The notes beneath the pieces are model-generated. The model did not search any database. It was not told where the DNA came from and saw nothing but the letters and a program-made list of their open reading frames with translations. Below, in pieces: positions 47,100-54,729 of a stretch of DNA of 64,000 nucleotides. The position numbers and the translations under genes are program-made. The stretch covers positions 667,102 through 731,101 of the forward strand of contig NZ_JABBXD010000001.1 in the NCBI RefSeq assembly GCF_014750655.1, read 5' to 3'. This stretch comes from Salinimonas profundi (GTDB lineage Bacteria; Pseudomonadota; Gammaproteobacteria; Enterobacterales; Alteromonadaceae). The number at the start of each line of letters is the position of its first letter. Position 1 is the stretch's first letter.

Positions 47100-47532
47100 G
47101 GTAGCCTCTGTAATTTAATTTTTTACAGCTTATTGGAAGGTTCCGATGATAAATTGCTACTCCTCCTTCTCATCACACATTGTCGCCATGAGATGATAAT
47201 TAAAAGAAAGCATAAAATACGCCCACATCACAACTGAGTGTTTTTTAAACAATTAATTTTTATTTACCAGTGATCCAAATTTTATTTGTAAAGAAAACCG
47301 ACACTTATTGGTATATGCAGCGATATCGATGCAAAGAATTACACCAAATGCCTTAAATTGACTGACATAGTGATGACATAAATATGATTAAGTAATGCTT
47401 AACAATAAGTTACTCAAAAAAGGATCAATGAAAAATTGTAAACATTTTTGACACTTTAAAATGTTCAGAGGGCGAGTGCCCTTCATCTTTGTGTGATAAG
47501 ACGAAGGGCACTCGGGATTTTTATTTGCTGGA
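47100..47532. other. 433-base intergenic region with one long hairpin
   Basis: An AT-rich stretch (47180-47450) with no convincing ORF, followed by a 12-bp perfect stem (47473-47484 / 47503-47514). It should contain the PEP-CTERM promoter on the left; nothing else identifiable. Confidence 0.5.
47473..47527. terminator. Long 12-bp hairpin near the 3' end of prpD
   Basis: CGAGTGCCCTTC (47473-47484) and GAAGGGCACTCG (47503-47514) form a perfect stem with an 18-base loop. On the plus strand it is followed by GGATTTTTATTTG, but no plus-strand gene precedes it closely. On the minus strand it lies just after the prpD stop without a T tract. It may protect the prpD message from 3' decay or stop antisense transcription. 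Confidence 0.45.
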
Positions 47533-49017
47533 TCAGATGACAAACGCATCCATAAATTCGTTGACTGGCATGGCATGCAGGCGTTTTTTATCATTACATA
47601 GCGTGAAAATTTCTTCACTGCGTGCCTGCGGAAAACGGGACAAAAGATTGTCGTTGAATTTATCTTCGAGCACCGGCATACCTTCTTTTCTGCGCTTGCG
47701 ATGACCGATAGGATACTCTACCTCTACCTTTTGGGTTGCTGTCCCATCAGTAAAAAACACCTGCAATGCATTGGCGATTGAGCGCTTCTCCGGCGCGTGG
47801 TAATCATGACTGTAACGTTCGTCTTCCTGCACTTCCATTTTTTCCCGTAGCGCATCAATCTGGGGATTAGCCTTATGAAAGTCATTTTCGTAATGCGCTG
47901 CAGTCAGCTTTCCGAAGATCAGGGGAACAGCAGTCATGTATTGCAGGCAGTGGTCACGATCCGCCGGATTTGCCAGGGTACCGTGTTTGGAAATGATGCG
48001 TATGGCCGATTCGTGTGTGGTCAGCTCAATGCGCTCAATCTCGTCTAACCGGTCTTTGACGTCGTCATGTAATATCACCGCTGCTTCGCACATGGTCTGA
48101 GCGTGAAACTCAGCAGGAAAGCTTAACTTAAACAGAATGTTTTCCATGACATAACAGCCATACGACCGCTGGAATGAAAACTGCCGTTCATTTTCCGGTT
48201 TTACTGCCAGATCTTTATTGGTATGGCTGAATGACACATCATAAAACCCCCATTGCGGCGCAGTTAAAACACTGGGGATACCCATCTCGTCGCGCATTGC
48301 AATGTCCGCCAGCCGGACACCGCGGGACGTGGCATCGCCAGCCGCCCATGATTTTCTTGAGCCTGCGTTAGGCGCATGGCGGTATGTCCGCAGTGCAGAG
48401 CCATCCACCCAGGCATGTGATATTGCCGCCATAATCTGTTCGCGGGTTCCGCCCAGCATCTGTGTAACAACTGCCGCAGTAGCAATGCGTACCAGCAGCA
48501 CATGGCACAGCCCTACGCGGTTAAAGCTGTTATCCAGCGCGATCACACCCTGAATTTCATGGGCTTTAATCATTGCAGTGAGCACATCGTACATGGTGAG
48601 CGGGGGTTGCCCCCGAGCCAGGCGGTATTGTGAAAGGTGGTCTGCGGTGGCAAGGATGCCCCCAAGGTTATCAGAAGGATGGCCCCACTCTGCGGCCAGC
48701 CAGGTATCGTTGAAATCAAGCCAGCGAATAATGCACCCGATATCCCACGCTGCCTTCACAGGGTCCAGCGCGAATTGCGTGCCGGGTACCCGCGCACCGT
48801 GGGGAACCTGTGTTCCCTGGACTAACGGTCCCAGGTGTTTGGTGCATTCGGGAAATTGCAGTGCAAGAAGCCCGCAGCCAAGCGTATCCATCAGGCAGTA
48901 TCTGGCGGTATTGATGGCTTCTTCTGAATAATTATCGTAGTTCAGGACATAATCAGCAATATCCTGTATCACGGTATCGTAATCGGGGCGATCACTGCGC
49001 TCACCTTGTTTGCTCAT
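47533..49017 (-). CDS. prpD: 2-methylcitrate dehydratase PrpD family protein
   Basis: A 494-residue enzyme of the MmgE/PrpD family, which dehydrates 2-methylcitrate in propionate catabolism. Typical blocks are [27 protein letters not shown] (96-122), [44 protein letters not shown] and [20 protein letters not shown], matching E. coli PrpD in order and length. It stands alone: no prpB, prpC or acnD lies in the window. It could be an orphan copy. ATG at 49017, no strong neighbour. Confidence 0.88.
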   Translation of the reverse strand: MSKQGERSDRPDYDTVIQDIADYVLNYDNYSEEAINTARYCLMDTLGCGLLALQFPECTKHLGPLVQGTQVPHGARVPGTQFALDPVKAAWDIGCIIRWLDFNDTWLAAEWGHPSDNLGGILATADHLSQYRLARGQPPLTMYDVLTAMIKAHEIQGVIALDNSFNRVGLCHVLLVRIATAAVVTQMLGGTREQIMAAISHAWVDGSALRTYRHAPNAGSRKSWAAGDATSRGVRLADIAMRDEMGIPSVLTAPQWGFYDVSFSHTNKDLAVKPENERQFSFQRSYGCYVMENILFKLSFPAEFHAQTMCEAAVILHDDVKDRLDEIERIELTTHESAIRIISKHGTLANPADRDHCLQYMTAVPLIFGKLTAAHYENDFHKANPQIDALREKMEVQEDERYSHDYHAPEKRSIANALQVFFTDGTATQKVEVEYPIGHRKRRKEGMPVLEDKFNDNLLSRFPQARSEEIFTLCNDKKRLHAMPVNEFMDAFVI

Positions 49018-49142
49018 GTTGTTTCTCCGTCACAGATAAAATTAAATCAGTGGCACGCATGGCCATCTGCTGTTAATTCTGTGTACGCAGTAACTTCAAT
49101 TAAGATGTGTTGTATGGTGGACGATTAGGCACCGTAGCATTA

Positions 49143-51089
49143 TCAGCCGAATACGATGGCCCGCGTACAGGCTCTGCCCGCCGCTTTTGCGTTGTAAAGT
49201 TGGGTGTCACAGGTAGCAACGATAGCATCTATATCTTTACAATTTATCACCTCGGTGATACCTGCAGAAAAAGAGACCGAAAATCTGGCATCTGTGGTGG
49301 TCCAGGTGCAACAATCATTTAGGGTTTCGCGGATATCATCCACCAGCTTTATCGCCTGCGTCTTATCAATATCGTGAAGATAAAGCAAAAACTCTTCACC
49401 GCCATACCGACAAAGTTTGTCTGATTTGCGAATACGACTTTGAATAATATTGCTGGTTATCGTGAGCACTTCATCACCAACCACGTGACCGTAATGATCA
49501 TTGACCTGCTTAAAGTAATCCAGATCAATCAGCACCATGCAGGAGGTTATATTGTCATTCACCGGTTTGGACAATGCACTGTACAACGCCCGGCGGGTAA
49601 GTGCGCCAGTCAGAGAATCGGTGTCGGCCAGCCTTGCGCTTCGACGTTGTCGTTGCCAGAACCACATCGTGAGCACACCCAACAACGAAGCGATAAGTCC
49701 GGCGACGATGGCTCTAAGCCGCTCAGTTTCGAGCCGCAATGCCTGCTCGGCTTCTTTTGCCTTGGCGAGACGCAAGTGGGTAAACTCTATATCCTCACTG
49801 AGAGGATCACGGCGACGCTTGTCGTTAAGACTGTAACTCTCTGTGTTGTATGCAAGCATTTTCTGGTCATATAACTCAAACTGACGAAGCGCATTTTTAT
49901 TATCGCCTCTGAGTTTGTAGATCCGACGAAGGTTGTAGTGATTAAGCAGCTCGATGGTTTTGGGATAGTAAGACGCGTCCAGTTGCTTATCGATAACAGC
50001 TTGATAAGCACTGACCGCATCGTCAAACGCCTGTTGGCTGCCTTCAATTGCGGTAGCAATTGCATGAAACAGCGAAGGCAACATTTGCCACGCAGGTGGA
50101 AGCGACTCAGCGGAAACGGCAGCGCCCTCTCTGGCCAGCATTACTATTTTCTGTCTTTCTGAATTATCCTGCCGATGGGTATAAACACTTAAGCGATATG
50201 CCAGGGCAATGACTTTTTGAACATGATCACCACTTTGCTGTGCAATACGCGTGGCCTCTTCGGCCAATGCGCCAGCCTCATCAAATCGACCCATCCGGTT
50301 AAGCGCAAGAATTGCGTCACCAAAATAATCGGCACGAAGTGCATTTCGTTGCCGGGCACCTTCTATATCTTTCTGCGCATGATAAACGACGCGACTTTGT
50401 ACATTAAATTCTTTATAGAACTGCGCCAGCCAGGTATGGGCGTGGTCAGGGTCAAGCTGGGTTTCCATCGCTCGCTGTCTGTCAAAATCAACCAGGTGAG
50501 GTAATGCATACTCTATTTCAGCTTTGGCACTGAACGGGTCGTTCTCAGAAAATTCGTTAGCCAGCCACATGCTCACTGTCGCCACTGCCGATTTGTGGCC
50601 GGCCTCTAACATTTCGCTTTTCAGTTTTTGTAATGCAGGAATGCTTTGCGTCAAGCGATCTGTGCTTCCGTTGTACGCAATCATGGCTTCTAAAAAGATG
50701 AAATACGCTCTGTTCGCCGCGTAGCGATAAGGATCAAGCTTTTTCAGATAACGCCAGTGCGCTTCGGTGACCGGCTCGGATGGTAACGGCGGCAGGTTTG
50801 CCGGCGCGTCATCAAAACCCTGATGACTTAATGCCATGATATGCCGAAATACAATGCCCAAAGGTGATGAATCATTTTCTATATCTGAGGTTTTAAGGGC
50901 CTGCTCAATTTGCGGGTTACTCAACCCCTGTGACATCCCCCAATCATAAATAACAGCGTGGGTTAAATTGCTGTAGCCGGAAAATCGTGCATTTTCCTCG
51001 TCGGATGCTTGGGATGGCAGAGCAACAAATAGCAGAAGTGTCAGGACTATGCATCGAAATAAAGGCAGTACAGGTAAGCGTATCAGCAT
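49143..51089 (-). CDS. Diguanylate cyclase with periplasmic helical-repeat sensor
   Basis: A 648-residue protein that makes cyclic di-GMP. Signal peptide/anchor at about 8-28, a long TPR-like helical periplasmic region (about 30-455), one transmembrane helix at about 465-487, and a GGDEF domain to the end. The active site is GGEEF at 563-567, and the inhibitory I-site RKSD (554-557) is at the correct five-residue distance, so the enzyme should be active and product-inhibited. The sensor's ligand is unknown. The sensor part may bind a peptide or protein, judging by its TPR character. Confidence 0.9.
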   Translation of the reverse strand: MLIRLPVLPLFRCIVLTLLLFVALPSQASDEENARFSGYSNLTHAVIYDWGMSQGLSNPQIEQALKTSDIENDSSPLGIVFRHIMALSHQGFDDAPANLPPLPSEPVTEAHWRYLKKLDPYRYAANRAYFIFLEAMIAYNGSTDRLTQSIPALQKLKSEMLEAGHKSAVATVSMWLANEFSENDPFSAKAEIEYALPHLVDFDRQRAMETQLDPDHAHTWLAQFYKEFNVQSRVVYHAQKDIEGARQRNALRADYFGDAILALNRMGRFDEAGALAEEATRIAQQSGDHVQKVIALAYRLSVYTHRQDNSERQKIVMLAREGAAVSAESLPPAWQMLPSLFHAIATAIEGSQQAFDDAVSAYQAVIDKQLDASYYPKTIELLNHYNLRRIYKLRGDNKNALRQFELYDQKMLAYNTESYSLNDKRRRDPLSEDIEFTHLRLAKAKEAEQALRLETERLRAIVAGLIASLLGVLTMWFWQRQRRSARLADTDSLTGALTRRALYSALSKPVNDNITSCMVLIDLDYFKQVNDHYGHVVGDEVLTITSNIIQSRIRKSDKLCRYGGEEFLLYLHDIDKTQAIKLVDDIRETLNDCCTWTTTDARFSVSFSAGITEVINCKDIDAIVATCDTQLYNAKAAGRACTRAIVFG

Positions 51090-51174
51090 CTGTCTTTACT
51101 CCTGGTTAGTGATTAATTCAGCAAGTGGTCAGCAACATCACTTAATCAGGAGTATAAAACTAAAGTGCTACGCA

Positions 51175-51199
51175 AAACACCTTTTTTTATAAGGTGTTT
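51175..51199 (-). terminator. Hairpin between gloA and the GGDEF gene
   Basis: AAACACCTT (51175-51183) and AAGGTGTTT (51191-51199) form a 9-bp stem; on the minus strand it is followed by four T and G. Probable, weak terminator for gloA. A GC-rich hairpin CCCGCGCG/CGCGCGGG lies at 51225-51243 upstream of it. Confidence 0.45.
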
Positions 51200-51252
51200 A
51201 ATTAAACTTGATCCATAACGCGCTCCCGCGCGTATCGCGCGGGCTGTATCAC

Positions 51253-51798
51253 CTACTCAAGGTGGTCGCGACACACGTCGCTGACTTTGGTTGCGTCGAA
51301 TATTTCTATCCAATAGCCATCCGGATCCTTAATGAAGGCCAATCCTTTCATTGAGCCCTCATCAGGACGTTTTTGAAAGGAAACCCCAAGATCTTCAAAG
51401 CGCGAACATGCTGCCTCCAAATCGGGTACATGAAATCCAATGTGACCGAACCCCTTAGGCTCACTATTACCATTGTGGTAATCAGCGTTCTCAGGCGTAT
51501 CATCCCAGTTATGCGTAAGTTCCAGCATTGCAGGCCGCCCGAACGTCTGTGTCGTTCTGGTTGCTTCGTCTTTACTGATGGCAGACAAATCTTTTTCCGC
51601 GGTAAGAAAATAAAGACTGAATTTCATATCTTTAAAGTCGAGTTTGCGCAATAGGGTCATGCCCATTATGCGTGTGTAAAAATCAAGAGAGCGCTCGGGG
51701 TCTGCTATTCGCAGCATGGTCTGATTAAACACAAAGTCGTTGGTGGCAGTATCTTTGTCTTCACATAAGCCCGGTGCAGATTCAAAATGTCGTGACAT
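51253..51798 (-). CDS. gloA: Lactoylglutathione lyase (glyoxalase I)
   Basis: A 181-residue metalloenzyme that converts methylglyoxal-glutathione hemithioacetal to lactoylglutathione. Blocks FNQTMLRIADPERSLDFYTRIMGM, PAMLELTHNW (Glu metal ligand), GFGHIGFHVPDLEAAC (His ligand) and IKDPDGYWIEIFD (Glu ligand) are all present. This is the longer, eukaryote-like or Pseudomonas-like (zinc) glyoxalase class. The frame opens at 51852, but the ATG at 51798 has AGGAGA in place. Confidence 0.94.
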   Translation of the reverse strand: MSRHFESAPGLCEDKDTATNDFVFNQTMLRIADPERSLDFYTRIMGMTLLRKLDFKDMKFSLYFLTAEKDLSAISKDEATRTTQTFGRPAMLELTHNWDDTPENADYHNGNSEPKGFGHIGFHVPDLEAACSRFEDLGVSFQKRPDEGSMKGLAFIKDPDGYWIEIFDATKVSDVCRDHLE

Positions 51799-51860
51799 GA
51801 TAGGTCTCCTGAAAATTAAAATATAAGTGATTTTTTGTGAGTATTTTTTCACAATTAGTG

Positions 51861-52292
51861 TCAGTTTGAAGAGAAACTGTTTTGTGCCATTGATTTAAAC
51901 ACGTGGGACGCAGAACAGCTTATCAACAGAAAGCCGGTAGCGGACTCAACACCTGCCAGCATTCTCAAATTTGCTGTTGGCTCAATACTGCCCAGACCCA
52001 GCGTCGTAATGGTGGTCAGAGAAAAATAAAAAATGTCTGCAAATTCTGCAGGCGACTTAAATGTTCCTAATCCCGCGGTTTCACCCAGCCAATATGCACC
52101 GGCAAAAAGTAAAGCAATGACTGCCTGACTGATGACAGCGACCACAACAAATATAAAAGTCCGGCCAGATGGCCCGATGGAATGCCGGTCAAGATACCGT
52201 GCGACTGACGATAGATTAAACAGGTGAACAATCACTGCGATACTCAGCGCACACAGTGAAATAATGATAGCCAAAACCATCGAGCGCCTCAT
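51861..52292 (-). CDS. Small ion-channel protein with a non-standard selectivity filter
   Basis: A 143-residue membrane protein with the pore-loop layout of two-helix potassium channels: a first hydrophobic segment (5-27), helix (45-67), a pore region FADIFYFSLTTITTLGLGSIEP (84-105) and helix (112-130). The filter reads T-L-G-L-G-S (97-102) in place of the potassium signature T-V-G-Y-G-D. The fold is probably that of Ion_trans_2, but selectivity may differ. ATG at 52292 (or at 52280). It is divergent from the metal island. Confidence 0.75.
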   Translation of the reverse strand: MRRSMVLAIIISLCALSIAVIVHLFNLSSVARYLDRHSIGPSGRTFIFVVVAVISQAVIALLFAGAYWLGETAGLGTFKSPAEFADIFYFSLTTITTLGLGSIEPTANLRMLAGVESATGFLLISCSASHVFKSMAQNSFSSN

Positions 52293-52301
52293 TCAGGAAC
52301 A

Positions 52302-52323
52302 TATATTGCGTTATATCAATATA
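52302..52323. promoter_or_regulatory. Inverted repeat upstream of the metal island
   Basis: TATATTG (52302-52308) and CAATATA (52317-52323) are perfect mirror copies with an 8-base spacer in the 98-base gap between the divergent channel gene and the DUF305 gene. It is a candidate operator for the island, though AT-rich sequence raises the chance level. Confidence 0.4.
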
Positions 52324-52390
52324 AAGCACTGATCATACCTTTAGCAGTGTAAATATTTCGGCAATACATTAAAAGCTTGTAAGGATTACT

Positions 52391-52921
52391 ATGAAGTACA
52401 CCCGATTCTTAGCAATGATTGGTGTTTCAACCATTGCCATGTTCATCATGATGTACCTGAATACCTACGCGCTATCCCATATCTGGTTCAGCGAAACGCG
52501 GACTTATATGGCACTGTATATGGGTGCCGGGATGGCCGTGATCATGCTGGCATTTATGCTTGGCATGTACACTGACAGTCGTAAAAATATCGCTGTTTTT
52601 GCAGGCGCTGTGATTGTATTTGTGACAAGTCTGTACCTGTTACGCTCACAGCTTTTTGTATCTGACTCTGCTTACATGAAGGGCATGATTCCTCATCACT
52701 CTATTGCCGTCTTAACCAGTGAGCGTAGTCAGTTAGAAGATCAACGCGTCAGGGAATTGGCTAATGGCATTATCAGGGCGCAGCGTAAAGAAATTAAAGA
52801 GATGGAATGGTTATTAAAAGATATTGAACAAAATGGTAAAGCACTGACCCGCGACGAGGCGCAAGCGCGCCCTGTACCCAAATTCGAGGGCCAACTGAAA
52901 TCAGGAGGAGACAATGAGTAA
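52391..52921 (+). CDS. DUF305-containing membrane protein
   Basis: A 176-residue protein with three predicted helices (about 7-27, 40-60, 68-88) and a C-terminal part resembling the conserved core of DUF305: SAYMKGMIPHHSIAVLTSERS (93-113) and the helical IIRAQRKEIKEMEWLL. DUF305 proteins are four-helix, His/Met-rich, ferritin-like and are common in copper and other metal-resistance regions; here the pair His102-His103 in MIPHHS is retained. It begins the island and overlaps the next gene by 8 bases. Confidence 0.85.
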   Translation: MKYTRFLAMIGVSTIAMFIMMYLNTYALSHIWFSETRTYMALYMGAGMAVIMLAFMLGMYTDSRKNIAVFAGAVIVFVTSLYLLRSQLFVSDSAYMKGMIPHHSIAVLTSERSQLEDQRVRELANGIIRAQRKEIKEMEWLLKDIEQNGKALTRDEAQARPVPKFEGQLKSGGDNE

Positions 52922-53645
52922 AACTGCAGTTTTATATCGCATGGCAACCGACGAGCATATTTGTCCGTTTGGTTTACGCTCAAAAGATCTGTTAAAACGC
53001 AAAGGCTTTGAGGTAGAAGATCATAAGCTGACCTCCCGTGAAGAAACCGATAGGTTTAAGGAAAAGCACGGCGTAAAAACCACACCGCAGGCATTTATTG
53101 ATGAGGAACGTATTGGTGGCTACGACGAGCTCAGAGAATATTTCAATAAAGGCGAAGCAGGCCAGACCGGCACCACGTATACGCCTGTTATTGCCATTTT
53201 TTCTGTTGCCGCGCTGATGATGCTGGCGTATCAGTGGTCTGTAAGCGGCGATTTGTTCTCGATACGCTCGTTAATGCTGTTCATTTCATTTTCGATGATC
53301 ATGCTGGCAGTACAAAAGCTGAAAGACCTGTATACCTTCACAAATTCATTCATTACCTACGACTTGCTGGCGATGAAATGGATCCGCTATGGCTACATTT
53401 ATCCGTTTTTAGAGGCTTATGCGGGTATTGGTATGCTTGCGCAGCTACCTGCATTACTGGTAGCGCCTATTTCTCTGTTTATTGGTACGGTAGGGGCAAT
53501 TTCAGTATTTAAAGCCGTTTATATTGATAAGCGTGAGCTTAAATGCGCCTGTGTTGGCGGCGACAGCAATGTACCCCTGGGGTTTGTTTCGCTGTCAGAA
53601 AATCTGTTTATGATTGGTGGTGCGCTTATCATGTGGTTTATCTGA
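52914..53645 (+). CDS. Glutaredoxin-MauE/DoxX-like membrane fusion
   Basis: A 243-residue fusion. Residues 1-80 form a glutaredoxin-like domain with CPFGLRSK (Cys17 only, a monothiol version of CPxC), a cis-Pro site KTTPQAFIDEERIGGYDEL, then a membrane part of four helices (about 93-113, 123-141, 165-190, 215-240) like MauE/DoxX, with a CAC pair (Cys211, Cys213) at the membrane face in KCACVGG. MauE is needed for maturation of methylamine dehydrogenase disulfides. The fusion suggests thiol-redox work across the membrane. A strong AGGAGG precedes the ATG. Confidence 0.85.
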   Translation: MSKTAVLYRMATDEHICPFGLRSKDLLKRKGFEVEDHKLTSREETDRFKEKHGVKTTPQAFIDEERIGGYDELREYFNKGEAGQTGTTYTPVIAIFSVAALMMLAYQWSVSGDLFSIRSLMLFISFSMIMLAVQKLKDLYTFTNSFITYDLLAMKWIRYGYIYPFLEAYAGIGMLAQLPALLVAPISLFIGTVGAISVFKAVYIDKRELKCACVGGDSNVPLGFVSLSENLFMIGGALIMWFI

Positions 53646-53701
53646 TAGTTTACGAACCGACATAATTTGCTTATTATGCAGGTTCTTAAAAAAGGTAAAC
53701 C

Positions 53702-54103
53702 ATGATTATTCAATTGTTCCGAATCAGTCTGTTTGTCATGCTTGCAGCACTTAGCGCGCAGGCCATGGCATTGTCTGGTTCCGGAAAAAGTGATTCTCAT
53801 GATTCGAATCATTGTGCGATGCTCGCGTCAGGCGACATGCGCAATACTCAGCAGATCAGTCATCACAGTTCAGTCAATGCGCCTGTGATGGCCGACCACA
53901 TGTTAAGTGGCAATGCTGAACATTCGGGCTGTTGTGAACAGGATTGTTCCTGCCCGGCTAACCTCTGTGGACATGCTTTTTTTGTTGACGCTCAGGCCCA
54001 ACAAACCATTACACCCGATACCCGCAAACACATAGCGGGCCTGCACTTTATGCGTCCCTCGCTTATCACTGGCGCACTCTTTCGCCCACCCATCATTGCC
54101 TGA
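53702..54103 (+). CDS. Cys/His-rich exported protein, CopL-like
   Basis: A 133-residue exported protein with a signal peptide (about 1-23, QAMA|LSGS) and many metal-loving residues: HDSNHCAML, HHSSVNAPVMADHML and a Cys cluster CCEQDCSCPANLCGH (77-91, Cys at 77, 78, 82, 84, 89). The design resembles CopL, a Xanthomonas regulator/leader peptide for copper genes, and similar unnamed proteins in Cus-type loci. It may bind Cu(I), or Cu-dependent translation of it may affect the downstream genes. Family name uncertain; metal-binding character is clear by composition. Confidence 0.7.
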   Translation: MIIQLFRISLFVMLAALSAQAMALSGSGKSDSHDSNHCAMLASGDMRNTQQISHHSSVNAPVMADHMLSGNAEHSGCCEQDCSCPANLCGHAFFVDAQAQQTITPDTRKHIAGLHFMRPSLITGALFRPPIIA

Positions 54104-54126
54104 CTCAGGATAGATCCGTCTTTTAT

Positions 54127-54142
54127 TCAGGCTTCAGCCTGA
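54127..54142. promoter_or_regulatory. Palindrome between CopL-like and DUF411 genes
   Basis: TCAGGCT (54127-54133) and AGCCTGA (54136-54142) with a 2-base spacer. It may be an operator, or the stem of a weak terminator separating the CopL-like gene from the cus genes. Confidence 0.35.
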
Positions 54143-54234
54143 CTATTTAACTTTTATCTATCGGTACGTTGACGCCATTGCGCCTATGTACTGGCATGAC
54201 CTTTTAAATGCTTACCTGTTAAGAGGCAACGATT

Positions 54235-54729
54235 ATGATATTACGTATACTGGCAGTCATTGTAAGTCTGTTGAGCATCGGCGCTCACGCGTCCACCGAG
54301 CCAGAAACTGTCCAATTTGATGTTTTTAAATCAGCATCCTGCGGCTGTTGTAAAGGCTGGATAGCGCACCTTGAGAATTCTCAGCGCGGCAAATCTTCCA
54401 AAGATACGTGGCACATTGAGGGCAAAGACACAAACGCACTGAGTGAGGTAAAAGCCAACTATAATATTCCGGCCCAGTACCAATCCTGTCACACTGCAGT
54501 GACCCGGTCGGGATATGTCTTTGAGGGCCATATTCCCGCCAGGTATATTCAGTCATTTCTGAAAAATCCGCCTGAGGATGCATTCGGACTGGCCGTACCG
54601 GGAATGCCAGTGGGCTCACCTGGCATGGAAAGCGGTTTACGTTTCCAGCCATATACAATCCAGTTGCTGCTTAAAGACGGGACCAGTCGCCCATTTGCCA
54701 CTGTTTCAAAATTTGAGGAACAGTACTGA
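54235..54729 (+). CDS. DUF411 periplasmic metal-binding protein
   Basis: A 164-residue exported protein with a short signal peptide (1-19) and the DUF411 core: VFKSASCGCCKGWIAHLE with Cys36, Cys38 and Cys39, then SCHTAV and YVFEGHIPARYIQSFL, PEDAFGLAVPGMPVGSPGME. DUF411 (CopG-type) proteins occur in Cus/Sil and CopABCD regions and are thought to bind Cu(I) or act in metal handling, but no clear biochemical function is established. The stop overlaps the start of the next gene by one base. Confidence 0.9.
   Translation: MILRILAVIVSLLSIGAHASTEPETVQFDVFKSASCGCCKGWIAHLENSQRGKSSKDTWHIEGKDTNALSEVKANYNIPAQYQSCHTAVTRSGYVFEGHIPARYIQSFLKNPPEDAFGLAVPGMPVGSPGMESGLRFQPYTIQLLLKDGTSRPFATVSKFEEQY

Noticed and set aside
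47100..47532. Possible small gene or RNA in the 433-base gap
   Set aside because: No frame with a ribosome binding site and no recognisable RNA fold; only the 12-bp hairpin stands out.
47533..49017. prpD as evidence of a full methylcitrate cycle here
   Set aside because: No prpB, prpC, acnD or prpR in the window, so a pathway cannot be claimed from this locus.
51225..51243. GC-rich hairpin CCCGCGCG/CGCGCGGG as terminator of gloA
   Set aside because: It has no T tract on the gloA strand; the stem at 51175-51199 is the better candidate.
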